Assembly: GCA_021292165.1 (NCBI GenBank)
Contig: CM037877.1
Location: 213,962,716-214,026,715 of the forward strand
Direction: 5' to 3'
Source: Shinisaurus crocodilurus
Lineage: Eukaryota; Chordata; Lepidosauria; Squamata; Shinisauridae
Length of the DNA: 64,000 nt
Shown: positions 55,147 through 64,000 of the stretch, piece by piece
Position numbering within the stretch: position 1 is the first letter of the stretch
How the letters are laid out: each line of letters begins with the position of its first letter
Notes under the pieces: model-generated
Seen by the model: only the letters and a program-made list of their open reading frames with translations
Database searches by the model: none
Told to the model about the DNA's origin: nothing
Program-made: the position numbers and the translations under genes

Positions 55147-58100
55147 ATGGATTATAAGTTAAGAATTTCAACTTTAAATGTTAAGGGGCTAGGTTCAGTT
55201 ACTAAGAGAAGGCGAATAGAAGCACTTCTTAAAAAGGATAAGGCAGATATTATATTCTTGCAAGAAACGCACCAGGCAAGGAAAGGAGTCAATGAATTGA
55301 AATTGAGGTGGTCTAGAATATATGAGATAGCATGTGGATCATCTAAATCGCGAGGAGTAGCAATTATAATTTCAAAGAATTGTGGTTTTAATGTTCTAAA
55401 GGTGAAAAAGGATGATACAGGTAGATATATTATAATGTATGGGACCTTGGGAGGGGAAGAATATGTTATTGTTAATGTTTATGCTCCCAATCAAAATCAA
55501 GGAGAATTTTATCAACATGTGTTTAAAGAAATGGGTAATTTTCAAAATCAAAGGGTTATTATGGCTGGGGACTTTAACATGGTATTGGATAGAAGAAAAG
55601 ACAAATCCAATCCGACGAGAGAAGATCAGAGAAATAATCTAACGATCTTGAATAAGTTAATTAGTAAGGAAGGGTTGCTAGATGTTTGGAGAGGGGTCAA
55701 GGGGAATGAGGAAAGATATACATTTTACTCATCAGCAAATAAGAATTATTCTAGGATAGATTTTATTTTTGTGTCCAGGACACTGTTTTCAAGGGTCCTG
55801 GGCACAGAGATAGGAGTGATAAAAGTTACAGATCATGCTTTGGTTAACATGGATTTGAAGATACATAAGGATTATAGAGAAGCGAAAAGATGGAGATTGA
55901 ATTGTAATATTTTTCGTTATAAACATTTAACAGAGAAAATAGAGAAGGAATTGAGGGAAATTTGGGAATTTAATCAAACAGAAGAATGTACTGAAGCGAT
56001 AATATGGGATACAATGAAGAGTGTAATGAGAGGAATAGGATTGAGAGAGGCAATAAATTTGAGGAAACAACAAGAAGTTTTTTATCAAAAGCTAGAGGGG
56101 GAGATTAGGGATTTGGAAAAGAAGTATTTAGAGAAGAGGGATAAAAAGATTTTTGCAGAATTACAGGGTAAAAGGAAAGAATTGGAGAATAAAGAACTGG
56201 ACAGGGTACAAAGGAATTTGATTTACACAAAAAGGGAGTATTTTGAGAATAGTAATAAAAACTCTAAAATGTTGGCTAGATTAGCACAAAAAAAAAAAGA
56301 AAAAAGCTTAGTGGGGATGATTAAAGATAAGAGGGGTAAAGAATATAATCTAGTAAAGGATAAATTGAAAATTTTTCATGAATATTACACGGAGTTATAT
56401 AAGGCAGGAAAATGGTCGGAAGCTGAGAGTAGAAGATATATCGAGAAAAATTTAAAAATAAAAATCCAGGATGAAGATAGAGAGAAAATGGAGCAACCAT
56501 TCACAGAAATTGAAATAGAAAGTGCTATAAATAAATTAAAACAGGGGAAAACGCCAGGACTGGATGGTCTGGGGGCGGAATATTATAAAGTCTTTAAAAA
56601 AATGTTAATTCCGAAGTTAAAACGGTTGTTTAATGATATTTTACAGGGGGGAGAGATCCCCCCGTCATGGAAACAGTCCTTGACCATTTTAATCCCGAAA
56701 CCAAGGAAGGATTTAGCAGAACCAGGTTCTTATAGACCAATATCATTAATTAATCAAGATGCTAAACTATTGACAGCAATTTTAGCTAGAAGAATGAATA
56801 GTTTTCTAAATAAGTATATAGGGATAGATCAATGTGGGTTTATTCAAGGAAGACAAATGGCAGATTTAACAAGAAGGGTTCTGAATATAATTTATTTAAT
56901 AAAGAAAAATAATTTGAAAGCGGGGGTTCTTGCATTGGATATTTTTAAAGCCTTTGATTGTGTAGAATGGCCTGCATTAAAGATGTTAATAAAAACTATG
57001 GGGTTTGGAGAAAAATTTATAGGTATTACTAACCAATTATATACTCATAATGTCACGTCGGTAATTGTAAACGATGGAATAACAGAAACTATTAGCCTAG
57101 GCCGGGGAACTAGACAGGGTTGTCCCCTTTCCCCAGTATTATTTGTGTTAGTTATGGAATTGTTAGCGAATTCGATAAGACAGGAGAAGAAATTATTGGG
57201 GATAGGAATAGAGACCAAATGTAAGATAAACCTTTTTGCAGATGATATCTTGTTAACATTAGAACGGCCTATAGAAAATTGGGATTGGATAGAGAAACAT
57301 TTAGATGAATTTAGAGAAGTAACAGGGTTAAAAGTTAATTGGGATAAATCGGAGATAATGACATTTAATTATAGTAAACTGGAGGAAAGGGGATTTAAAC
57401 AAAGGGGAGTGGATATAATGATAAAAAATATAATTAAATATTTAGGTATTGATATATTAAAAGATTTGGATAAAATAGGGGAATGTAATTTTAAAAAACT
57501 AAAGATGAAGTTAAAAATCAAATAGAGGATTATAAAAAATTGGGATTATCGTGGTTTGGTAGGATAGCTTTGATTAAAATGAAGATTTTACCGAAGTTTA
57601 ATTTTTTATTTAGAATGATACCATATAAGATATCAGAGAAAGAAATTAAAGAGTGGCAAGTAATGTTAAATAGCTATTGTAATGGGGGGGAAATCAAGGA
57701 TTACTAAGAATAGATGGTATAAAGTTCAAAAAATAGGGGGACTTGGTCTCCCTAATTTAAAATGGTATTATATAGCTAATCAACTTAGATATATCATGGA
57801 TATTATTGTTAGAAAAGATTTTATGTGGTGGGAAATAGAAGCATTTGAATTGGGTAATAGGGTGGATAAATTCTTATTTACAAAACAAGGACATATTATG
57901 ACAAAAAGATTAGAAAATCCCTTTTTAAAAAATATGTTAGAAATTTGGGGTAGAAATAAGGAAATATTTTTACCAGGTATATCCCCGCTTACTCCAGTGG
58001 TGGTTATGGAAGATTTTCCCGAGAATGTTAGACATTTAGAACGAATTTTTAGAGAGAAAAAGGTGATAACTTTAATGGATTGGCTGGAAAAAATGGAGAC

Positions 58101-58979
58101 AAGACAGCAAATAATTGATAGGGTTGGGGCAGGAAGAATTTCTTGGTTAAATTTAATGCAATTAGTACAATGGGGTAAGAAATGGAAGAGGAGACATGAG
58201 CATGAAAGGGATTTCACTGCATTTGAGCAGGTGGTTATGTCTAGAGAACTTGTAGAAGGAAATGCATCAGCTAGGGGTCTTACAAAGATGTTATATAAAA
58301 TGTTGCAGAAATCAGAAGAGCAAGCAGAAAATCTTAAAATAGTTTGGGATACAGAGTTTGAAGAGGAAATATCAAAGGATGAGTGGAATAAGATTTGGGA
58401 TAGGCGAATATTGAAAAATATGTCTATAAGAATTAAAGAGAATTTTTATAAGCTAATTTGGAGATGGTATTTGACCCCAGTGAGATTAAATAGAATAGAT
58501 AATAAATGTTCTCCAATGTGTTGGCGAGGATGTCAGGAATTGGGTACATATGCTCATATGTGGTGGAGTTGTAAAAATGTAATGGATTTTGGAAAATGAT
58601 TTTTGAGGAAATATCAGAAATTGTTGGAGTTGATTTAGAGGTATGCCCTAAACTAGCTTTGCTAACAATAACGGAAAAGGTGATCGGTTCACAAAATGTT
58701 AAAGAATTAATCATAAATTTGTTAACGGCAGGTAGACTAATGATAGCAAGGAAATGGAAAATCCAGCAAGTTTTCACTATTACTGAATGGTATAAGGAAG
58801 TATGGGATATGGCTTTGAATGATATGTTGACTTGTAATATTAAATGCAAAAGGGGTCAATTAAAGAAAAATAATTTTAAGGATATTTGGGGTTTATTTTT
58901 GGAATATGTGTTTAAAAGGGGGAAAGGGAGTTTACCCTGTCAAGATATATTGTATTTTTGGAATAATGAACAATTATAG
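55147..58979 (+). pseudogene. ORF2: L1 ORF2 protein, endonuclease/reverse transcriptase, three frameshifts
   Basis: About 1,277 codons, the usual L1 ORF2 length. ORF2p nicks target DNA and reverse-transcribes L1 RNA at the nick. The APE-like endonuclease is at about residues 1-235, with FLQETH near 35-45, AGDFNMVLDRR (D142, N144), SRIDFIFVS (D205) and TDH (D229, H230). The reverse transcriptase follows, with LDIFKAFDCVEW (D598), GTRQGCPLSPVLF and LFADDILL (D699, D700). The C-terminal Cys motif CWRGCQELGTYAHMWWSC is near 58519-58572. The frame is open from 55147 to 57525. A one-base loss near 57500 and a one-base gain in the G7 run at 57684-57690 shift and restore it. A one-base loss in the run gattttgg near 58588 shifts it again until the stop at 58979. 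All catalytic residues lie before the first break. Confidence 0.93.
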
Positions 58980-59097
58980 AGTTATTGGATTGTTTGGTCC
59001 CATGGTGATGGGAGCACAATATTAGTTATGTGTGTATGTTATTTTCTTTGTATTGTTTTAAAATTTAATAAAATATTTAAAAAAAAAAAAAAAAAAA
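58980..59097 (+). other. L1 3' UTR, polyadenylation signal and A tail
   Basis: A short 3' UTR with the AATAAA signal at 59067-59072 and an A run of 19 at 59079-59097, directly followed by the target duplication. The GT-rich stretch tatgtgtgtatgttatt precedes the signal. Confidence 0.9.
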
Positions 59098-59219
59098 GTG
59101 ATAAGCATCTCTCAATTTATTTTTAGCCATACTAATAGGTTACGACTAGAGACACTTTAACATACAGGGCCTGCTACAGATGAGTCCTACAAACCCTGCC
59201 CTGCAGGGAAAAATAGTGG

Positions 59220-59560
59220 TCAAGGGGAGGGATATACAGATTTCATTCCATCCGTTCCATCTGGGTTTTGCGGATTGTCAGATGTCTTTTGTTCTGTCAT
59301 CCGCTCATTGATGGAATTGATTTTTTTTTTGTACCAGAACTTTGTTCTGCTCGTGCTAATTTGTATTAGTGCAAGTGTGCATTAGCACTAATACAAATGA
59401 GCATAAATCCCCCCCCAAGTGAAAAAGCTGTCTGCAAGTCTGCAGAATCTGCATGACTCAGAAAAAGCTGGTCCGCTGCAGAATCTGCAGGTCGGATTCA
59501 TAGAAATATGAACTCATTTGAATCCATTGCAGATTTCTCTGGCGGCATCCCTAGTCTTGG
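59220..59560. repeat. Foldback MITE-like element with central hairpin
   Basis: The left block agggatatacagatttcatt and the inverse of the right block tagggatgccgccagagaaa begin alike, and both continue with a seemingly related stretch. The centre holds an exact inverted repeat tttgtattagtgc (59360-59372) and gcactaatacaaa (59385-59397). Target duplication not resolved. Confidence 0.55.
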
Positions 59561-60210
59561 GTTTGCTGCCCGCTTTATGGGTTGAACAGCACAGTCACTT
59601 TAAAAGCAAATGAACACAAAATTTGTTCTATGCTATTAAGCATATATAGAAAAGAAAAACATAGCATAGTACTCGTCAACAAAATATAAAGCAAAGGTGA
59701 AAACATGACATACAAGCTTACAAAAATACAGCCCATACATTGCCACTCACTGCATGCTGCTAGCAGCGGTGACCCCTTGCTGGTAGCGACCCCCACTTCT
59801 CCTTTCATTCCTTAATATACCCTTCTGTCTGCCAAATTTGTCTGTGATATCTGTTTCAACCATTAATTGTTTCCATCTATCCATACCTCCCCTTATGTCT
59901 ATTGTTTTCTCCCTATCATCCAGTAATGGTTGTTCTTTACCCCACCACTTGTTTCCTGTATTCTTACTATGTTATTTGTATTCTTTGTTCTGAGCACAAG
60001 ATAAATACATCCCCATATTGGTGTATTTTTCTAAGTTCCTCTTTTGTAAATTACTGGCTGCAGGTATGACAACTTCACTTATTGTTATTCTACCCTAAAC
60101 TCTACTATTGCTTGCTATGCTGCCGCCGGCTTTTCTTTGCAGCCTTCATAACCTATGACCTGTGTCTTATATCTATGCTTAAGCCACCTATACTCTACGT
60201 TGTCAGTATA
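59561..60210. other. No recognised feature
   Basis: Unassigned AT-rich sequence. Confidence 0.45.
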
Positions 60211-60214
60211 TGAG

Positions 60215-60690
60215 AGATGCTAATAGAGGTGTACAAAATTAGCCATGATGTGGAGAAGGTGGTAGGGGAAAGTTTTTCTCCATCTCTCATAATACTAGAA
60301 TCTGGGGTCATCCCATGAAGCTGGATGGCGAGAGAGTAAGGAAAAATAAAAGGAAGTGATTTTTGACTCAGTGCATAGTTATACTACGGAACTCACTACC
60401 ACAAGGTGTAGTGATGGCCACCAATCTGCTTGGCTTTAAAAGGGGATTAGACAAATTCATGGAGGATAAGGCTATCAGTGGCTACTAGTAATAACAAAAA
60501 CAGTATATTACCTCCAGACAGTATGCCTTTGTACACTAGTTGTTGGGGGGGCATGAGTGGAAGGGTGTTGTTGCACTGAAGTTCTACTGTACTTGTAGAA
60601 CAGCTGGTTGGTCACTGTGGGAACAAAATGCTTGCCTATATAGGCCTTTGGTCCAGCATGGTTCTTATGTTCTTGTGTTCTTATGTCTGT
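60215..60690 (+). mobile_element. CR1 LINE 3' end
   Basis: Sense ORF2 C-terminus (aatagaggtgtacaaaatta, gatgtggagaaggtggtag, catcccatgaagctggatgg, attagacaaattcatggagg) and 3' UTR (agacagtatgcctttgtac, tataggcctttggtccagc, ttcttatgttcttg). 5'-truncated. Confidence 0.85.
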
Positions 60691-61730
60691 TTGTAGTTAT
60701 AATATATGTTAGAGTATAAGTCAGATATGCTTTTTGTACTCCTAGAAGATGTAGTCACTGAATAAAAATCATTTTCTTGAATAACCTTCTGAAAGTCAAG
60801 GGACACATGATTCTCTTCTCTGGTGAAGAACTGCAGTGAAAGAGTGCAGCCTGTTCATTTAGCTTGTAAAAGCTGCACACTGGAAGAGAGATTAATTTAA
60901 TACTGTGTGTGCATTAAAAAAAGAAGAAGAAGAAAATGGCTGAAAAATGGAACACTTGAGTGTGCTGCTGCTTGTAACTGATCATTAGGTCTAATTGGAT
61001 AGTCTGACATAGTCAGAAAAGTAACATTCACAAGGATTAGGGGGAGAAAAACACCCCTCAAATTCCATCGTTTAAAAGGGGAAAATCCCCTCCAGCTGTA
61101 GTTTATTTAAAGTAAGCACAGTCTAAAAGCAGTGGCAATATATTTCAGCGGGAAAGAAAGCATGGTTGTTCTACAATAGATTTACTGTTTGGAATAGCTT
61201 CACTGTGAAGTCACTAACATTTGGAGCACAACAAGTCGGTGTTTATGTAGCTACACCACAATGAATGACAGTCTTTACTGAACCTTGCAAGCAAAACTTA
61301 GTAGAGGCTGACAGTACTTGAAAGGAGAGAAATGTAAAGTTACTGGCACTGGCAGCTCAGTGGGAGGCAGGCACACCGTATTGCATGTCAGTGCCAGGCT
61401 GAGCCCAGAGACAGACAAAACAGGTAGGTTTGGTATCCTTCCATTGGACCAGTGTCTGTTGGTATCCAATTTTTAAGTTAGCTGTATGATTCAAAAGCTT
61501 GTGCACTCTTGCAAGCATTAGTCCAATAAAAAGAAAAGAAAAGGAATGTACATATTGTGATTTCCTAATTCTTTGGAGCCAACATGGCAACAACACCATA
61601 TGTTTCCTCCCAGATAACCTTTGGGTGGATTTAAAATATAATTAAATAAATATGGGGGGGGGATGTAAGCTCAGCCATCTTCTTTATTGGATTATCCTGA
61701 ATTCTACCAATCTTTCTTCATATACATCAG
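60691..61730. other. No recognised feature
   Basis: Unassigned sequence; frames are short and without domain support. Confidence 0.45.
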
Positions 61731-61737
61731 CCTTCCT

Positions 61738-61875
61738 CAGCCTGGCGCCTTTCAAATGTGTTGGGCTACAAGTCCCATCATCCTGAGCCAGCTTGTCTAT
61801 TGGCCACTTTTGCTAGGGCAATGGGAGTTGTAGTCCAGCATATCTGGAGGGCATTAGACAAATTGGTGAAGGCTG
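61738..61875. mobile_element. Palindromic hAT-like element (138 bp), decayed
   Basis: Ends cagccttc and gaaggctg are inverted, and the inner arms gggctacaagtcccatc and atgggagttgtagtcc fold back. Flanks atatacat and gtatatgt agree at 5 of 8, all differences being transitions. Same family as 18245 and 39930. Confidence 0.7.
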
Positions 61876-64000
61876 GTATATGTGGATTTTGCCATGTTGC
61901 TGTCAAGAGAATAGGAATTATCTGTATCACTGGAATGTTGGAACAACAACCTACAGGTTTGAGAGACTTAAGCCCTACTCAGATGTTCTCCTCGTGTGTA
62001 AGCTCTTCACATGAGGAGAGAGAATGGAATTAAGCAACTAACTCTGCCTGCTCCCTCACCGTTCACATTGCCCTCTACACATGGAGGGTGACTACCTGCA
62101 GAGAAGAACATTTCAGAATCCTGAGATATCTGTTTACCATATTTTCAATACATATTCAGGCTTTTGTATTTTAATGTGTTTGTTTCTATAAAGTTTTGGC
62201 TTTGCCCCATACTCTTCTTATCTTAGGCCTCTAGGTGTCTTGTAGACTCGTGTGTGTGTGTGTGTGTGTATAGTTTTCTTTCAGATAATATATTAAGCCT
62301 TTCACTCTTGTATAAATTTTATTTCAAACTTTAAATTGTATTAGTCTGGAGAATGAATGGATAGCTTGAAAGAGACACTCTGCCATTGGGAAAGAAGCAA
62401 CGTGATGCTTGTTCCAGCACACAGCTTGCATAACTTATGCAAAGGACACTTGCAAAAGGCTGATTGAAGCTTCTGCTTCTAGGTTAGCAAAAAACAAAAG
62501 AAAAGAAAAACAAACAACAATGAAAGATATGAAACTGGCTGAAGAACAATTGCACATTTTCAAGATTAAAATGCCTGAACTCCCTCAGACCAAGAAGAGT
62601 GCTTAGTTAGATGACACAAACCTGTGTGAGTGTGTGACCTCTGGAAGAACAACCCAAGACCATAATGTACAGAGCCCTCTTACTGAGAAATTCAACCATG
62701 ATGGCTCTTGTAGAGTTATAGTTCATTTCTTGTGTTGGCATCACTTTAGCACTTTGGTTAAAGTATCTATTCTGTTCTGGAAAAGGCTGAAAGATCAAGC
62801 AATTTGAAGGCTGCCAAAACAAGAGAGTCCTGGATGGTAGCAGGGAATCTATCACCCAATTGATGTATGTGTGTCCTCTACTGTAACTCAAAGGAGTTGC
62901 CCTGCTGTACTATGCAAAGCTTGGGAACTCTGGATAAATGCAAATGGCTTCCTAACTACCAAGTCACCACTGATTTGTACTGATCAACCTTGATCATTGT
63001 TCTCAAGCTGATTTCCCATTTGAAGAAGCTATTTTCCCCGTTTGTTTGTGCATGATCTCTTGTGTACATGCCATACTTCCGGGAAAGATCCCATGTACAA
63101 GTTCATCTAGTGATCAAGGACATGTGGTAACCGACCACACAGCTGACATCTCTCTGCCATGTGCTGAAAGCATGTGGTCAAGAGAACAGGGAGTGTGAAA
63201 GAATGGGGCTTGAGTATGATCTTCTGATTGGTGGGGGGAAAGTATAGGAATCAGATTCTGGAGCAAGCATCTTTGGGCAGCTTTGCAGGCAACTTTGGAG
63301 CAAGACCTCTATAATCTGGGATCGGTGATTAAGTTTCTGCAGTCAGCTATCAGTCCCACCCCTCTGTATTCCTAGACTGGCCATCTAGCAGTTGGAACAC
63401 CTGTCATTGGTAACTATATTCTCTTTCCTTGCAGAGCCTGCATGCATATGTGCACATGCATGAATCCTTTCAAAAAAAAAAAATATCAGTCAGCCTCCTC
63501 TCCTTTGATTATAGAAATGAGAAATACAAGAGTGTCCAATCCCATTGTTGGATGACCTGGAAACAAACAAAAAAACAAAACACCCGTGGCTATGCTAGCA
63601 ATTAAGAGTGCATTACTAAATTCAGGTGCTGTTTATTTATTGATATGTTTATACATTAGTAGTGGCAAGGCTGCTGACACCCAAGCACCTTCTGATGATA
63701 CATAATAAGGACAGGCATGCATGTATGCACACGTGCACACACACAGTGAATAATAGAACAAAAACCTCCTAGCGACTTCACAAATCAAAGTGCATAAAGG
63801 CAAGCAGTTAAACCTCTCAGGAGAAGGGCAAAAGGCAGGACTTCGTAAGGAAGAGCAAGAGGGTGCTGTTGCAAGAGGGTTAAAATAAATCCAAGACTTT
63901 GAACGGAAAAATAGATTTTTATTGAATTTTTATTCATTCATTCAATTAATAAGCCATCCTATAACAATAGTTCCCTGGGTGGCATTTTTTGGATTGCATT
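61876..64000. other. No recognised feature except a GT microsatellite
   Basis: About 2.1 kb of unassigned sequence. A (GT)n run lies at 62250-62270 and an A run near 63470. No coding evidence. Confidence 0.45.

Larger units (their letters stand above)
53550..59113 (+). mobile_element. Full-length L1 retrotransposon with 16-bp target duplication
   Basis: The element is 53566-59097 (5,532 bp). A perfect direct repeat, gtgataagcatctctc, flanks it (53550-53565 and 59098-59113). Order: short 5' UTR, ORF1, a spacer of 263 bp, ORF2, 3' UTR and a 19-base A tail. ORF1 is open. ORF2 has three one-base frame lesions, two of which cancel each other. The intact duplication and near-intact ORFs mean a recent insertion. 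As it stands, ORF2 would give a truncated protein, so the copy is probably not autonomous. Confidence 0.97.

Overview
This window looks like repeat-rich, non-coding DNA from a squamate reptile (lizard or snake). The evidence is the mixture of families: CR1 and L2 LINEs with amniote-type protein remnants, a nearly intact L1, tRNA-derived SINEs, a 5S rRNA-derived SINE with a CR1-like tail, and many small hAT-type DNA transposons. The species assignment is inference from repeat content, not from a host gene. I found no host protein-coding gene that I can support. The long open frames belong to mobile elements or to GC-rich or palindromic sequence with few stops.

Layout. 1-2075 is an antisense L2-type reverse transcriptase fragment split by a 433-bp hAT element. 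About 5.4-5.8 kb is a possible antisense LTR. 6.0-12.6 kb carries CR1 and L2 tails, an L1 tail, a Tigger-like element and several short hAT and Harbinger-like elements. 13643-15481 is a hAT-like element holding a GC-rich core and an antisense CR1 piece. It abuts a CpG-rich, partly palindromic block (15482-15860) that is the only promoter-like sequence seen. 16143-19376 is a 3.2-kb hAT transposon with perfect ends, a perfect 8-bp target duplication and a broken transposase on the minus strand. 19.4-28.9 kb holds L2, CR1, L1 and SINE pieces, a perfect 130-bp palindrome and a 730-bp inverted repeat. 32.4-33.35 kb and 37801-38617 are L1 3' ends.

38912-39603 is an unusual element built largely of GACTCG-type repeats, inserted in a CR1 tail. 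40906-41740 is a miniature LTR retrotransposon. 42313-42857 is a GC-rich hAT-like element. 44.9-52.0 kb holds CR1, SINE, foldback and another LINE. 53566-59097 is a full-length 5.5-kb L1 with 5' UTR, ORF1, ORF2, poly(A) and a 16-bp target duplication; only three single-base frame lesions are visible in ORF2. The remainder has a CR1 tail, a foldback element and a degenerate palindromic element.

How the parts relate. The L1 supplies the enzyme for the truncated L1 copies. The tail of tRNA SINE family 1 resembles the 3' end of the L2 LINE, and the tail of the 5S SINE resembles CR1, which suggests that these SINEs used the L2 and CR1 machinery. The many short elements with 8-bp duplications need a hAT transposase in trans; the broken 3.2-kb element shows that such a transposon was once present, but its terminal sequence differs from most of the short ones.
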